This document shows, piece by piece, positions 35,917 through 43,424 of a DNA stretch of 64,000 nt. Each line of letters begins with the position of its first letter. Within the stretch, counting starts at the first letter, position 1. Origin of the DNA: Anaerolineae bacterium (GTDB lineage: Bacteria; Chloroflexota; Anaerolineae; Aggregatilineales; Phototrophicaceae); the NCBI GenBank assembly GCA_022841825.1, contig JALHQT010000006.1, positions 186,001-250,000 on the forward strand. Direction: 5' to 3'. The notes under the pieces were generated by a model, which did no database searches, was not told where the DNA came from, and was given only the letters and a program-made list of their open reading frames with translations. The position numbers were made by a program, and so were the translations under genes.

Positions 35917-36793
35917 TCTGTTCCGCGCGGAATGGGACAAGATCGCGGGCAATCGCATCACCGTCGCCGCCTTCGTCGGCATCTTCCCCATTTCGGCATT
36001 CATGCTGCTGGTCTTCGCGGGCATTGCGGTGCTCGTGTCCGCGACCTTTCGCCAGAACATCGTCAACGCACCGCCCAACTGGATGGAACAACTCCTCTTT
36101 CCCTGGGTCATCATCAATACTGAGATCGGGCGCGCCATCATGGCGGCGTTCGCGGCGGATGTCTTCGGCGGCGAGTACCAGCGCCAGATGTGGAAGAATC
36201 TGCTCCAGCGGCGCGGGCGGAGCGCGATCATCCTCAACAAGTTCCTGACGATGGCGGTCTTCGTCCTCGCCGCGTTCCTGTTGATGTGCGTGATCATCGG
36301 CATCGGCGTTGGTCTCCTGACGGCGCTGGCAGGCGCCGCCTATCCCCCGGCGTTGAGCGACCTCGCGCCAGGAGAACTTGAACGCTTCCTGCGTCAGTTC
36401 GGCGCGCAGGCGTCAATCGCGTTCGCCGCCGCGCTGGTCGCCGCCGCTTATGCCGCACTCGGCGGCATCTTCACACGCTCGATCCTGGGCGCGGTCGCGG
36501 TCGGCGTGCTGCTGACGCTGGCGGAACAAGGCGTCGCGCTCGTGCTGTTCATCCTGAACCAGATCGCCGAAAACCCCGATCTACTTCGGCTTTACTTCTT
36601 CACGCCTGGCTACAATCTCGCCAACCTCAGCACCTGGTCTCAGTTCGGCAGTGGCTACCTGCCGCCCTACATGACACAGTATGGTTTCACGCCCTTGCCG
36701 GTCGAAGCTTCGACGCTCCTGGTCATCGCCTGGCTGGTCGGGCTGATGATGCTGTGTGTCTGGCTGTTTCGGCGGCAGGACATCACGAGCTGA
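35909..36793 (+). CDS. ABC-2 type permease (PadR operon)
   Basis: A 294-residue membrane subunit with six helices: one long N-terminal helix, a large polar stretch with EYQRQMWKNLLQRRGRS (the coupling region), then four to five C-terminal helices. It overlaps the ATPase gene by eight bases, and GGAG precedes its ATG. Together they form an exporter of unknown substrate, possibly for peptides or antibiotics as in BcrAB-like systems; that role is inferred from family only. Confidence 0.85.
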   Translation: MLSLFRAEWDKIAGNRITVAAFVGIFPISAFMLLVFAGIAVLVSATFRQNIVNAPPNWMEQLLFPWVIINTEIGRAIMAAFAADVFGGEYQRQMWKNLLQRRGRSAIILNKFLTMAVFVLAAFLLMCVIIGIGVGLLTALAGAAYPPALSDLAPGELERFLRQFGAQASIAFAAALVAAAYAALGGIFTRSILGAVAVGVLLTLAEQGVALVLFILNQIAENPDLLRLYFFTPGYNLANLSTWSQFGSGYLPPYMTQYGFTPLPVEASTLLVIAWLVGLMMLCVWLFRRQDITS

Positions 36794-36904
36794 CGATGTA
36801 CAGTTGAAGTCTTGTGGACGCGCAATGGCGCGTCCTCCGAAAACGGTCGGCAACCCACCTTAGACTTCGAACCTCAATTCATGGCTCGGCAGACCTTCCA
36901 TACA

Positions 36905-36916
36905 CTACAGATGTAG
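36905..36916. promoter_or_regulatory. CopY/BlaI-type operator candidate
   Basis: CTACA-GA-TGTAG, preceded by CA, matches the TACA-N2-TGTA core bound by CopY/BlaI/MecI repressors. It is 38 bases before the ATG at 36954. No repressor of this family is encoded in the window. Confidence 0.35.
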
Positions 36917-36953
36917 ACCATCCTCTACTTTCATTCTCTAAAGGTCACATCGT

Positions 36954-37628
36954 ATGGATAAGACGGAAGAGCAGGGCTTTCGCGTTCCGATGGCGCTTAT
37001 CGCGCTGTTGATCGCCATCACCAGCGTCGCCGGGGCGATTGTCGCATGGCGCGGCTCGATTGCCGCCGATGCGGCGGGTGATGCCGACACCGCAGGCTTG
37101 CGCGCCACTATCAATCTGAATGAAACGCGCGCGCTGTCTGCGGTGGTCGCCTTTGGCGACTACGGCGCGTTCACGCAGTTTTACCGCAACCGCCAGCTCG
37201 CGCAGTTGCTAGAAGAAGACCTCGCCGCGCAACCCGAAGACGCCACCGAAGAACAGATCGCGCCACTTGCTGAAGAACTGGTCGACGTGACAGACAGCGC
37301 GACGGTAGCGCAGCAGGCATTCCCGAACGAATATCTCAATCGCGACGGAACGTATGCTCTCGAAAGGCAGCAGGGGCAGTTGTTCGCAGACGAGGCTCAG
37401 GAGCGCGATCTTAACCCATCCGCCAACTTTGCCGAAGCAGATCAGGCGCGTGTCAAAAGCGAGCAGCTCCTGATCGCCTTCTCAGTCCTGGCAGTCGCCC
37501 TGATCGCGTTCACGCTGATCGAGGTCGTCGGGAAGTACGCCAAGTACCTGATGTTGGCAGTCGGCAGCTTGCTGCTTGTAGCGGGCATCGTCGGCACAAT
37601 CCTCATCGAAATGGGGAGGCTGGCATAA
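36954..37628 (+). CDS. Membrane protein of unknown function (pair, first member)
   Basis: A 224-residue protein without a family I recognise. One N-terminal helix (residues 12-32) is followed by an acidic, mostly helical stretch of about 140 residues, then two C-terminal helices. The layout, and the stretch TAGLRATINLNETRALS just after the first helix, resemble the N-terminal part of the next protein, so the two look like diverged paralogues. Its stop shares one base with the next start (TAATG). AAGG lies upstream of the ATG. Confidence 0.6.
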   Translation: MDKTEEQGFRVPMALIALLIAITSVAGAIVAWRGSIAADAAGDADTAGLRATINLNETRALSAVVAFGDYGAFTQFYRNRQLAQLLEEDLAAQPEDATEEQIAPLAEELVDVTDSATVAQQAFPNEYLNRDGTYALERQQGQLFADEAQERDLNPSANFAEADQARVKSEQLLIAFSVLAVALIAFTLIEVVGKYAKYLMLAVGSLLLVAGIVGTILIEMGRLA

Positions 37629-39280
37629 TGGGTGATCGCTTCAAGGGATTCATTTCCGTCCTGATCGCCATCGTCACTGTCCTGACGGCAGTGGTCGCCT
37701 ACTTCCAGTCGGATGCCAGCAACCGCGACGACCGCGCAGGTCGAGACGCCAACAGCCTGGCGGTCGAAATGCTCGGTCAGAATGTCAGCGGCAGCACACG
37801 CAGCTACTACGATTACAATCAGGCGTACCAAACCTGGTTCGAACTCGACGTACTCGCCACCGCGGCGGAAGCGCGCGGCGACGACGCAGCGGCAAATCGC
37901 TACTTCGCCGCCGCCGAGTCGATGCAGTCCCTCAGCCCGCTGCTGCAACCCCCCTATTTTGATCCCGCAACGGGCGAGGTCGATTTTACCCGCTATGAAG
38001 TCGATACCTATCTGGCGCGCGTCACGCAGTTGAACGAAGAATACACGGCGGCGGCGGCGGTCAAGGATGCCTGGGACACCAAGGCAAACGCTTACGTCGT
38101 CCACCTGACGATCCTGGCGGTCTCGCTGTTCCTGCTCGGTCTGGCAGCCGCGATTGACCACCGTGCATCGCAGATGATCTTCAGCGTCGTTGGTGTTGCA
38201 CTGGTGAGCGTCGCCACCCTCTGGGCGGGCGCAACCTACCTCGAGCCGGTCGCCGACCTGCGCGATAACCCCGCTGCCATTGATGCTTATGCGCGCGGTG
38301 TCAGCTATGCCTACATGGGCGATGAAGCCGCAGCACGCGCCGCCTTCGATGAAGCAGCACAGATCCAGCCAGACTACGCAGCGGTTTACGTCGCACGCGG
38401 GACGGCACAGCTCGAGTTGGGTGAGTATGTTGCGGCAGCGGAGGACTTCGAGCGCGCCCGTGCGCTGGGTATCGAAAGCCCGTCTATGCTGGGTGACCTC
38501 GCGGTTGCGCTCTACTACCAGGGACGTTTTGCCGACGCCATCGCGCTCCAGCAGCAGGTGGTCGCCAACAGCCCGACAGAGCTGTGGGTGCAGTTCGATC
38601 TGGGCGCGAGTCTGATCATCAGTGGTCAACTGGATGCCGCACGCGCCACCTACCGTGCGGCGATGGATGCCGCCATCGCCGAAGTCGCCGCCGCGAACGA
38701 GGCAGGCACAACCCCATCTTCGGAGCTGTGGTTCGGCTTGAGCTACGGGGTGATCGGGCTGGACGAAATTCGCTCGCTGATCGCAGACGGTACGGGCGTA
38801 CCCGATCCCGCGCTGATCCCCAACCCGGCTGCGGTGGATGCACTGGCAGCAGAACTGACGACTGAGATCAAGCAGTTGACAGTCGGGCTGGAATTCCTCG
38901 GCGCGCCACCGACTGGCACACTGGAAGCACAAATCACCGATCTGTCCTTTGGCGAGCCGATCTATGGCGACGATGGCAGTGTGGACTACGAAATCGGCAA
39001 CGAGTTTGAAAGCGGGATTTCCGAAGTGAGCATGTTGTTCGATTATGCCGGGATGCGCGACGGGCAGGAGATCGTCATCAAGGTCTTCATTGATGACAAG
39101 GAAGACCCATCGTGGCGCATTGTTGCGCCCTGGGATGCAGGCGCGGACGGCGAGGGCTACGAGATCCCACTCGCCATCTCCTACAGCGACACTTTCGTCC
39201 TCAGCACTGCCAGTTACAGTGTCGAGATGTACGTCGATGGGCTGCTAGCCGCCGAGGGCGACTTCTTCATCGAGGAGTAG
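37628..39280 (+). CDS. Membrane TPR protein of unknown function (pair, second member)
   Basis: A 550-residue protein. An N-terminal helix (10-28), an extracytoplasmic region of about 120 residues and two helices (near 160-205) repeat the layout of the protein before it. Three to four TPR-like units follow (AIDAYARGVSYAYMGDEAAA, AVYVARGTAQLELGEYVAAA, SMLGDLAVALYYQGRFADA). The C-terminal 120 residues are beta-rich (EVSMLFDYAGMRDGQEIVIK) and probably an adhesion- or Ig-like fold. It is translationally coupled to its neighbour and followed by a terminator. Confidence 0.65.
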   Translation: MGDRFKGFISVLIAIVTVLTAVVAYFQSDASNRDDRAGRDANSLAVEMLGQNVSGSTRSYYDYNQAYQTWFELDVLATAAEARGDDAAANRYFAAAESMQSLSPLLQPPYFDPATGEVDFTRYEVDTYLARVTQLNEEYTAAAAVKDAWDTKANAYVVHLTILAVSLFLLGLAAAIDHRASQMIFSVVGVALVSVATLWAGATYLEPVADLRDNPAAIDAYARGVSYAYMGDEAAARAAFDEAAQIQPDYAAVYVARGTAQLELGEYVAAAEDFERARALGIESPSMLGDLAVALYYQGRFADAIALQQQVVANSPTELWVQFDLGASLIISGQLDAARATYRAAMDAAIAEVAAANEAGTTPSSELWFGLSYGVIGLDEIRSLIADGTGVPDPALIPNPAAVDALAAELTTEIKQLTVGLEFLGAPPTGTLEAQITDLSFGEPIYGDDGSVDYEIGNEFESGISEVSMLFDYAGMRDGQEIVIKVFIDDKEDPSWRIVAPWDAGADGEGYEIPLAISYSDTFVLSTASYSVEMYVDGLLAAEGDFFIEE

Positions 39281-39303
39281 CCGCGCCAACCAGCGAGGAG
39301 CGG

Positions 39304-39326
39304 AGAGGCGCATCGTGCGCCTCTTT
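39304..39326 (+). terminator. Terminator after the membrane protein pair
   Basis: AGAGGCGCA-TCG-... pairs with TGCGCCTCT (nine pairs, three-base loop), followed by a short T-rich tail, 24 bases after the stop at 39280. The stretch from 39327 to 39515 shows nothing else. Confidence 0.65.
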
Positions 39327-39515
39327 CGTCGCTCTCGTGAAAGCTATTTTCAATTGCCCAATGGTGGCGGGTGGCGTCCAGAAGCCGAGCTGCGTGGTTG
39401 GGTAGACTTTGGTCACCAGACACCCCAAGACACCCAGCAAGCGCAGCAGTTCAGGGATGGCGCTTATTTCATTCGACTTGGCATCCACTTTGCGCTGGTG
39501 CAACCACCCTGCCAG

Positions 39516-39588
39516 AGGTGGTGGCGGGAATTGAACCCGCGAATAGAGGTTTTGCAGACCTCCGCGTTAGCCACTTCGCCACACCACC
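39516..39588 (-). tRNA. tRNA-Cys (anticodon GCA)
   Basis: Read on the minus strand, the 7-pair acceptor stem GGTGGTG/CACCACC, a D-arm closed by GCG/CGC, an anticodon stem GAGGT/ACCTC with loop CTGCAAA (anticodon GCA) and a T-stem GCGGG/CCCGC with TTCAATT form a full cloverleaf of 73 bases. The discriminator is U, as in all tRNA-Cys. CCA is not encoded. It lies just beyond the 3' end of the cysteine-regulated sulfurtransferase operon. Confidence 0.95.
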
Positions 39589-39610
39589 AAAGAATGTCTG
39601 TGTCGCTGCC

Positions 39611-40849
39611 CTACCCCCATCGGTGCAAGCCGAGTCGAATGCCGAGCCACACGCCGCCGATCCCCGCCGCCGCGAACACCCAACCAGAAAGCGCGAACGC
39701 CGAAATCCCCGACATCAGCGTGCCAACCGTGCAGCCCAGCGCCAGCATCGAACCCCATCCCATCAATATGCCGCCGCCGAGCGCGGTCACACCGCTTTTG
39801 AGCGTAAGCGAAGACGGTTGAAAGCGGTTGGCGATCAGCGAAACTGCGAACGAACCCACGACAAGCCCACCGATTAGCCAGCCATTTTCGGTGATGGTTT
39901 GCACCACTTGTGTCGCGCAGCCAGCGAAACCATCCAGCCCGTTCAGCCGGTCGGCGAGCAGTCCCGCATTGTCGAGCGTCGTGCGGGCGATGCTCCCGAT
40001 CTGCGATGTGACGCCGAGCGGTTCGACGCGGAAGTAGGCGATCATGCCGATGATGCCGACGATCGCGCCCGTCACGAGCGGACCCCAGCGTTGGCGAAAG
40101 ACCAGATTGAACAGGCGCACGGGCGTCAGACGCTCCGGCATTTCGGCAGTCAGCGCAGGCAGGAGACGCAGCAGGGCGACGGCGATGATCGTCAGCAGCG
40201 CGAGATGGAGCGCTAGCGACCCGCCGTAGCCGAGCATCGCGGGCAACCAGACGACCGGTGCATTCGTCAGTGTGCTCAGATAGACACTTTGCCAGGTGAA
40301 GAAGCCCAACCCGAAGCCGACGACCGAGCCGAGCAGCGCGACGGGCGCGCGGCTGTAGCCTTCGCCTAGACGGTAAAGATGCCCGCTGATGCATGCGCCA
40401 GAGAGCGCCATGCCGATGCCGAATGCACCGCCTGCCGCGACCAGCACCCACGAGACGGGACCGATATGCGCATCCGGTGGCAGACGCCCGCTGAAGCTGT
40501 TGGGCAGAAACGCGCCAAAGACGACCGCGTAGCCGATGCCGCCGACCGCCAGCGCTGCGAGGATGGCGTACATCCCCGTACTGTCGCGCTTTTCGATCCA
40601 ATCGCGCAGGATGCAGAAGAAACAAAAACGCCCGCGTGCAAAAGTGATGCCAAGCGCCGCTCCGAGGAGCAGCGAAATCGATGACTTCGCGCCGTATCCA
40701 TCCGCATCATGCAAAAGATACGCGCCTACCACGACGGCGACTATGACGAGCGTCCCGCCCAAAAGACGCAGCGCATCGCTTCTGGAAAACGCTAGTGAAG
40801 CGGGGACGGCATCCCGCAGGACGCCGCCCCCCAGTGTCGTATCCGACAT
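39611..40849 (-). CDS. YeeE/YedE-family sulfur (thiosulfate) transporter
   Basis: A 412-residue membrane protein with about nine to ten helices. The conserved cysteines of the family are visible in RGRFCFFCILRD, SGACISGHLYRLGEG, GFAGCATQVV and LALGCTVGTLMSG; in TsuA-type proteins such cysteines relay thiosulfate across the membrane. The two half-units repeat the G-x-C-x-x-G pattern. It starts three bases after the stop of the exported thiosulfate sulfurtransferase, so the two act together in sulfur uptake. The role as thiosulfate importer is family knowledge plus context. Confidence 0.88.
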   Translation of the reverse strand: MSDTTLGGGVLRDAVPASLAFSRSDALRLLGGTLVIVAVVVGAYLLHDADGYGAKSSISLLLGAALGITFARGRFCFFCILRDWIEKRDSTGMYAILAALAVGGIGYAVVFGAFLPNSFSGRLPPDAHIGPVSWVLVAAGGAFGIGMALSGACISGHLYRLGEGYSRAPVALLGSVVGFGLGFFTWQSVYLSTLTNAPVVWLPAMLGYGGSLALHLALLTIIAVALLRLLPALTAEMPERLTPVRLFNLVFRQRWGPLVTGAIVGIIGMIAYFRVEPLGVTSQIGSIARTTLDNAGLLADRLNGLDGFAGCATQVVQTITENGWLIGGLVVGSFAVSLIANRFQPSSLTLKSGVTALGGGILMGWGSMLALGCTVGTLMSGISAFALSGWVFAAAGIGGVWLGIRLGLHRWG

Positions 40850-40852
40850 GAA

Positions 40853-41788
40853 TTACTGACCGCCCCAGACGGTACCTGCCGGGTTTTCGACCGGCACGCC
40901 TACGGAATTACCCCACTCCGTCCACGAACCGTCATAGAGCGCCACGTCATAACCGAGCAGTTCGTGCAGGACGAACCACGTCAGCGCAGCGCGCTCACCA
41001 ATACGGCAGTAGGTGACAATCGGCTGTGAGCCATCGACACCCAACCCACCGTAGAGCACCTGAAGCTCCTCAAGCGACTTGAAGGTGCCGTCCTCGTTGA
41101 CGTTTTGCCCCCACGGGACATTCAGCGCACCCGGGATGTGCCCCGCGCGGATTGCCAGCTCCTGCACGCCTTCTGGCGCGAAGATCTCGCCGTTGTACTC
41201 GGCGGGCGAACGAATGTCGATCAGCGAAGCAAGCGTTTCACCCTCAACAATACTCAGGACTTCCGGCTTGAGCGCACGCAGTTCATCATCCGCTTCGCCG
41301 ATAGTCACACTGCCAGCCTCGAAGGTGGCAGAATCGGTTGAAAGCGGACGACCATCCGCCTCCCACTTCACGCGCCCACCATCGAGCAGTCGCACATCCT
41401 CGAAACCGTACAGGTTGAAGATCCATGCGCCCCAGGCGGCGAACCAGTTGTTGCTATCGCCATAGAGAATGACCGTTGTATCATCGTTCACGCCTGCGCC
41501 GCGCAGGAGTTCCTGAAAACGTTCCGCTGAGACGACATCACGTTCGAGCGGGTTGACGAAATCAGTGTGCCAGACGAAGTTGACCGCGCCGGGGATATGC
41601 CCGCGTTCAAAGACGCCGGGGTTGACGCTGACTTCGATGATGCGGACGTTCGGGTCTTCGAGATTTTGTTCCAGCCAGTCGGCGGTCACAAGGACTTCTG
41701 GCGCAGCATCCTGGGCGAAGGCACTGGCTGTGAGCAGCGTCAGAGCGAGGAGCAGGATGAGCGAGACGAACCATTTAATGCGAGACAT
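40853..41788 (-). CDS. Exported thiosulfate sulfurtransferase (tandem rhodanese)
   Basis: A 311-residue enzyme that moves sulfane sulfur from thiosulfate to an acceptor. It has a signal peptide (WFVSLILLLALTLLTASAFAQ) and two rhodanese domains; the second carries the catalytic Cys in YCRIGERAALTWFVL, the loop typical of CysA2/TST enzymes. The first domain is inactive (ILYGDSNNWFAAWGAWIF). The ATG at 41788 has GGAG ten bases upstream. Its start codon lies inside a Cys-rich small ORF (41740-41889), and a leader peptide and terminator lie further upstream, so expression should depend on cysteine supply. Confidence 0.9.
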   Translation of the reverse strand: MSRIKWFVSLILLLALTLLTASAFAQDAAPEVLVTADWLEQNLEDPNVRIIEVSVNPGVFERGHIPGAVNFVWHTDFVNPLERDVVSAERFQELLRGAGVNDDTTVILYGDSNNWFAAWGAWIFNLYGFEDVRLLDGGRVKWEADGRPLSTDSATFEAGSVTIGEADDELRALKPEVLSIVEGETLASLIDIRSPAEYNGEIFAPEGVQELAIRAGHIPGALNVPWGQNVNEDGTFKSLEELQVLYGGLGVDGSQPIVTYCRIGERAALTWFVLHELLGYDVALYDGSWTEWGNSVGVPVENPAGTVWGGQ

Positions 41789-41889
41789 TGCGATTGTTCT
41801 CCGGTTGTTCTGCACAGGGTGAGTGAATTATTCGGCGCTCCATCGGGGAGCCAGTTCAGACACGGTGAGCAACTACAGCCACTACACAT
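41740..41889 (-). CDS. Cys-rich uORF overlapping the sulfurtransferase start
   Basis: A 49-codon ORF beginning MCSGCSCSPC, with four Cys codons in the first ten and seven in all (positions 2, 5, 7, 10, 26, 35, 46). AAGGG lies seven bases before its ATG, an excellent ribosome site. It ends 49 bases inside the sulfurtransferase gene in another frame, and the Shine-Dalgarno and start codon of that gene lie within it. Ribosomes moving or stalling here would control access to that start. Polycysteine uORFs before sulfur genes are known from mycobacteria; the peptide itself probably has no function. Confidence 0.7.
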   Translation of the reverse strand: MCSGCSCSPCLNWLPDGAPNNSLTLCRTTGEQSQCLALNGSSRSSCSSL

Positions 41890-41928
41890 CACAAATCCCT
41901 TCTACTCCAATCCATCGTGAGGAGGGAC

Positions 41929-41960
41929 AACAACGCCCCGGTGATGACCGAGGCGTTGTT
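41929..41960 (-). promoter_or_regulatory. Second leader hairpin
   Basis: Arms AACAACGCC and GGCGTTGTT, plus CGGT/ACCG after one mismatch, give a thirteen-pair hairpin with a four-base loop between the attenuator terminator and the second uORF. No T-run follows on the minus strand, so it is unlikely to be a simple terminator; it may insulate the uORF ribosome site. Confidence 0.5.
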
Positions 41961-41970
41961 CTCTGGAGAT

Positions 41971-42001
41971 AGAAAGAGAAACGCCCCGGCAAACCGGGGC
42001 G
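41971..42001 (-). terminator. Attenuator terminator of the sulfurtransferase-yeeE operon
   Basis: On the minus strand, CGCCCCGG-TTTG-CCGGGGCG (42001-41982) is a perfect eight-pair hairpin followed by TTTCTCTTTCT. It lies 26 bases after the stop of the Cys leader peptide. Its 5' arm can instead pair with GCCGGGGT inside the leader ORF (42047-42040), so termination and antitermination are mutually exclusive. Confidence 0.75.
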
Positions 42002-42027
42002 CATCGTCGCAAACAATCGTCAGCGTG

Positions 42028-42102
42028 TTAGCAGCACAAACCCCGGCGGTGATTTGCCATCGAACAACGACAACACATTACGGGGGCGGCGAAAAGGATC
42101 AC
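42028..42102 (-). CDS. Cysteine leader peptide (attenuator)
   Basis: A 24-codon ORF from GTG at 42102; AAAGG lies six bases upstream. It reads MILFAAPV, then MCCRCSMANHRRGLCC and stop, with Cys codons at 10, 11, 13, 23 and 24. Segment 1 (CCCCG, 42085-42081) can pair with segment 2 (CGGGG, 42045-42041), segment 2 with the terminator 5' arm, and the terminator with itself. A ribosome stalled at Cys 10-13 would cover segment 1 and free segment 2 to block the terminator; one that reaches the stop covers segment 2. This is the classic amino-acid attenuator arrangement. Confidence 0.72.
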   Translation of the reverse strand: MILFAAPVMCCRCSMANHRRGLCC

Positions 42103-42111
42103 AGTCAACCT

Positions 42112-42342
42112 TTACTTTTTCGCTAACTTGGCAAGAGAGTAAACGAGTTTCAAAATCGTGTCAAGCACCTTTTCGAGTTTTTCAGGAATTGCGCAGGGTA
42201 ACTCCAAAAACTGTTTCAGCCACTTGCCTTTGGCTTTCCCAAACGTCTCGACCCCCGTCCAGCTCTCCGCCGCGCAGATCACCGCATAAACCGCATTATC
42301 CGTCTTGCCCTCTTTTGATGCGATTACCCGGTTCCGATCCCC
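42112..42342 (-). pseudogene. ISAs1-type transposase remnant (N-terminal part)
   Basis: The open minus-strand frame reads KTDNAVYAVICAAESWTGVE and then TFGKAKGKWLKQFLELPCAIP, the conserved start of ISAs1/H-repeat transposases (normally ...ICAVICGAESWxDIExFG...). The rest of the enzyme is missing; the frame ends in unrelated Lys/Leu-rich codons at 42112, and no start codon or terminal repeats were found. Sequence composition is more AT-rich than the neighbours. The present promoter of the sulfur operon lies within it. Confidence 0.7.
42136..42164 (-). promoter_or_regulatory. Promoter of the cysteine leader operon
   Basis: On the minus strand TTGACA (42164-42159) and TACTCT (42141-42136) are 17 bases apart, placing the transcript start near 42129, 27 bases before the leader GTG. 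The promoter lies inside the transposase remnant at 42112-42342. Confidence 0.65.
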
Positions 42343-42437
42343 TTACGTGTCGCGCAAATGTAATGCAGCTATAATTGTCGAGTGCGTGTACACTTTTCGG
42401 CATTTCTAAATCCTTCCAACCATTGAGAGGTTTCCGA

Positions 42438-43391
42438 GTGCAGCGATTCACGTCTGTCTTTCGCCTCGGGGCGATTTTCCTGTGCGCTATCCTGCTTGCC
42501 ACGTGTTCCAGCGGCGAGCCAGCCGCCCCAACCAGCGGCGCAACCACCCCCGACTCGAACACCAATCCGCTGCCCCCACCGCCCACGCTGGTGGTGATCG
42601 ACCCTGCGGCACTCCCGACCGACTCGGCAGGGCTGCCGCTGGCTGCAATCGTCAATGGGCAGGGTATTCGTTATGACACTTTCCTGCGCGCCTACGATCG
42701 CGCGGTCGCCCAGCAATTCACCGCCGCCGACCCGGCAGCGCTGCGTGCCAGCGTACTGAGCACACTGATCGAGCAGACACTCGTGAACCAGGATGCCGGG
42801 CAGCGCGGGCTGGTGCCGACCCAGGCGGAAGTTGATGCAGAAGTCCAGAACCAGCAAACGCTGGCAGGTGGCACGGAAGCATGGCAGTCCTGGTTGTCTG
42901 CCAACCAGTACACCGAAGGCGACTATCGCGAAGCCGTGCAACTGGGCTTGCTCTACTCTAGAATGATCGAAACGGTCACGGCAGGGCTGAACGGCGATGT
43001 CCCGCAGGTGCGGGCGCGGCATATCCTGGTCGCCAGCGAAGCCGAAGCGAACGACATCCTGACGCGGCTGGGCAACGGTGAGGACTTCGCCGCGCTTGCC
43101 GCCCAGTTCTCGCTCGATGCCACCAGTCGTGAAACCGGTGGTGATCTGGGCTGGTTCGCGCAGGAAGAACTGGTCGATCCGGCGCTGGCGACCATCGCCT
43201 TCTCGCTGGACCCGGCACAGATGCAAATCGCCGGACCCATCCCGACAACCCTGGGTTACCATATTATTCAGACGCTCGAACGCAGCAGTCTGCCGCTGCC
43301 AGAAGAACGCAAAGCGCAGGTTTCACAGCGGCAGTTTGAGGATTGGCTGGCAAGCCTGGTCGCCGCAGCCAACATCCAGAGATTTATCTAG
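42438..43391 (+). CDS. Lipoprotein peptidyl-prolyl isomerase, PrsA/SurA type
   Basis: Extracytoplasmic folding factor of 317 residues. The signal peptide ends in a lipobox, LLATC, so the mature protein starts with a lipid-modified Cys near residue 24. A SurA_N-like helical domain follows (NGQGIRYDTFLRAYDRAVAQ, VLSTLIEQTLV), then a parvulin domain with VRARHILV, GGDLGWFAQEELV and TTLGYHIIQTLE. GTG at 42438 has AGAGG seven bases upstream; the in-frame extension to 42375 would bury the signal peptide. It is the first of three plus-strand genes for exported proteins. Confidence 0.9.
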   Translation: MQRFTSVFRLGAIFLCAILLATCSSGEPAAPTSGATTPDSNTNPLPPPPTLVVIDPAALPTDSAGLPLAAIVNGQGIRYDTFLRAYDRAVAQQFTAADPAALRASVLSTLIEQTLVNQDAGQRGLVPTQAEVDAEVQNQQTLAGGTEAWQSWLSANQYTEGDYREAVQLGLLYSRMIETVTAGLNGDVPQVRARHILVASEAEANDILTRLGNGEDFAALAAQFSLDATSRETGGDLGWFAQEELVDPALATIAFSLDPAQMQIAGPIPTTLGYHIIQTLERSSLPLPEERKAQVSQRQFEDWLASLVAAANIQRFI

Positions 43392-43424
43392 GGGGTGCCG
43401 CATGGGCACATACGGAGGAACTCT

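Noticed and set aside
41816-42111. SAM or other riboswitch before the sulfurtransferase gene
   Set aside because: No SAM, SAH or cobalamin consensus elements; the region is explained better by Cys-rich small ORFs and a terminator.
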